The notes beneath the pieces are model-generated. The model searched no databases and had not been told where the DNA came from. It saw only the letters and a list, made by a program, of their open reading frames with translations. From Thermaurantimonas sp046295455 (lineage in GTDB: Bacteria; Bacteroidota; Bacteroidia; Flavobacteriales; Schleiferiaceae), in NCBI GenBank assembly GCA_046295455.1, contig JBKBNI010000004.1:209032-273031 (forward strand): DNA of 64,000 nucleotides, in the 5' to 3' direction. Shown here piece by piece: positions 63,206 through 64,000 of the stretch. How positions within the stretch are numbered: the first letter of the stretch is position 1; each line of letters begins with the position of its first letter. Position numbers and translations under genes: made by a program.

Positions 63206-63505
63206 GCCACCGCATTTTGCAAGCACATTGCCAAAGCCCCACACCTGTCCTGAGCTTGTCGAAGGAAGCCAACCCGCAAGGCAAAGCTTTGTCAAAGAGC
63301 TTGCAAAGCCGACCCAAAGAAATGCGAAGCATTCACGAACACCTTTGCCAACAAAAAATGAAGTGAGTAAAAATTGAATTAAAAAAAACCTCCACCCTTC
63401 AGAAAATAAAAAATACGCAACCGCACAAACCAAAACGACAAAGAAAATGACAGAGAAACTCAATAACGAGAATGGTTTTCAACGGTGGACAAACAGAAGG
63501 CCTAC
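63206..63505. other. Non-coding tail of the operon with repeats
   Basis: About 300 bases after the last operon gene. It holds copy 2 of the dispersed repeat, a CAAAGCCGACCC shared with 55065, and GCGAAGCATTCACGAACACC (63324-63343), a near copy of 54971-54991. An AAGTGAGTAA and CCGCACA follow in the same order as in the leader region. Open frames here look like chance. Confidence 0.5.
63248..63266 (-). repeat. Short dispersed repeat, copy 2
   Basis: TCCTGAGCTTGTCGAAGGA on the plus strand; its complement matches the copy at 60490-60508 at most positions. It lies 43 bases after the last gene of the operon. Confidence 0.7.
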
Positions 63506-63661
63506 TGGTAACATGCGTTTGGCTCAATGGCGGGTGATGTGCAAACTTGAAAGTTTTTGGTTCATATCAAATTCAGTGCTGGTTTACAGAGAAGAGCTTC
63601 AGAGGCTGCGGTCTGGACCAGTCCTAAATCCCCCACTTCGGCAAGCGCCAAAACGTTAGCT
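63506..63661 (+). repeat. attC-like recombination site 3
   Basis: About 155 bases. Left end TGGTAACATGCGTTTGGCTC, right end GCAAGCGCCAAAACGTTAGC. GTTTGGC pairs with GCCAAAAC, TAAC with GTTA, and CGGG with CCCC further in, with bulges on the left. The right end GTTAGC again fits GTTRRRY. It closes the interval that holds the helicase-methyltransferase operon. Confidence 0.68.
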
Positions 63662-63715
63662 GCCTTTATAGGATGACAACGACAATATCAAACAAGACAA
63701 TATTAAAATATTAAA

Positions 63716-64000
63716 ATGGGACAATTTGACAAACCTCTCGGTAAGGCTTCTCAGACTGAGCAGGACACGACAAACAAAAAAGTCAAGCAGATAATTTTCA
63801 ACGAAGTGACCGAATTTGACTACTCGGACTTTGAAAACTTAAAAGAAAATAAATCTTATGACAGGTTTTTCGCTGGCAACCTTAAATTACCAAGTGGACA
63901 AGTTGTTTCAGCAGACCCAATGTATAGAGAATCAGGACTTCCACAATCCTGGAGTGTAACACCTGGGGACTATCCAGTTTACCTTTACATTGGACTTGAT
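63716..64000 (+). CDS. DUF4241 domain protein, 3' end outside window
   Basis: 95 codons from ATG to the window edge. Visible sequence: FNEVTEFDYSDFENLKENKS, then GNLKLPSGQVVSADPMYRE and SVTPGDYPVYLYIGLD. The pattern of a 'G-L-PSG-ADP' block followed by PGDYPV matches DUF4241, a family of unknown function that includes candidate immunity proteins. It lies 55 bases after the third attC-like site and is probably the next cassette. Confidence 0.75.
   Translation, partial: MGQFDKPLGKASQTEQDTTNKKVKQIIFNEVTEFDYSDFENLKENKSYDRFFAGNLKLPSGQVVSADPMYRESGLPQSWSVTPGDYPVYLYIGLD

Noticed and set aside
36428..64000. Genomic island integrated at the tRNA-Ser gene
   Set aside because: The integrase remnant is 15 kb away from the tRNA with core genes between, and no duplicated tRNA end was seen.
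1..64000. CRISPR arrays, rRNA operons and complete insertion sequences
   Set aside because: No regularly spaced repeats, rRNA stretches, or transposase genes with terminal inverted repeats were seen.

Overview
The window is from a Bacteroidota chromosome, probably a saprospirian or chitinophagian relative. Evidence: lineage-typical genes (a PorV/PorQ-family outer-membrane protein, DUF4199, DUF1573, DUF2490, a long NusB, a MurC-like Mpl ligase, an exosortase-F-associated protein), leader peptides ending in AQ/SQ/GQ, and promoters of the Bacteroidota type (TTTG, 19 bases, TAnnTTTG; perfect in front of the tRNA-Ser). The tRNA does not encode CCA, and the CCA-adding enzyme lies next to it. No rRNA, CRISPR array or complete insertion sequence was seen.

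From 1 to about 51.3 kb the content is mostly core chromosome. 0-4.5 kb: a tight minus-strand operon of exonuclease III, a hybrid histidine kinase, a PAS histidine kinase and a 3-hydroxyacyl-CoA dehydrogenase cut by the window edge. 4.5-14.5 kb: a 1145-residue envelope protein, an ArsC-like reductase, RsmG, a PorV-like protein, a PafA-type phosphatase and a GH13 lipoprotein. 14.5-16.9 kb: dnaG with an exosortase-F-associated membrane protein. 17-30.4 kb: LpxH-like phosphoesterase with a GT28-like partner, a CPA2 antiporter, a PaaI thioesterase, Aat, an alkyltransferase-like protein, an S9 peptidase, a maltokinase and a CBS/DUF294 protein coupled to a DnaQ-like exonuclease. 30.4-38 kb: an SRPBCC/GyrI protein, the leucine dehydrogenase-nusB-DUF1573-yajC operon, an MsbA-like ABC exporter, tRNA-Ser and the CCA-adding enzyme. 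38-51.3 kb: three AT-rich secreted proteins, glycosyltransferase and proline dehydrogenase, serC-serA, mscL, mpl with a symporter and a TauE-like permease, and two envelope proteins.

From about 51.4 kb to the end the window changes character. It looks like an integron-type cassette array: a frameshifted tyrosine-recombinase remnant (51430-51724), then plus-strand genes separated by three attC-like imperfect palindromes (53463-53591, 54651-54784, 63506-63661), each ending in GTTRGC. Cassette 1 carries an OLD-like AAA ATPase with a TOPRIM-like C-terminus. Cassette 2 carries an unknown lipoprotein. The start of a fourth cassette carries a DUF4241 protein.

The interval between the second and third attC-like sites is about 8.9 kb, very large for one cassette. 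It holds a tightly coupled operon: PLD-SNF2 helicase, KilA-N protein, Eco57I-type DNA methyltransferase and a DprA/SLOG-like protein. This is a probable anti-phage or restriction module. Its methyltransferase is split by an in-frame TGA, where a Trp codon is probably expected, and also carries a short dispersed repeat read in frame. The module, its packaging between attC-like sites and its apparent inactivation are the most interesting part of the window.
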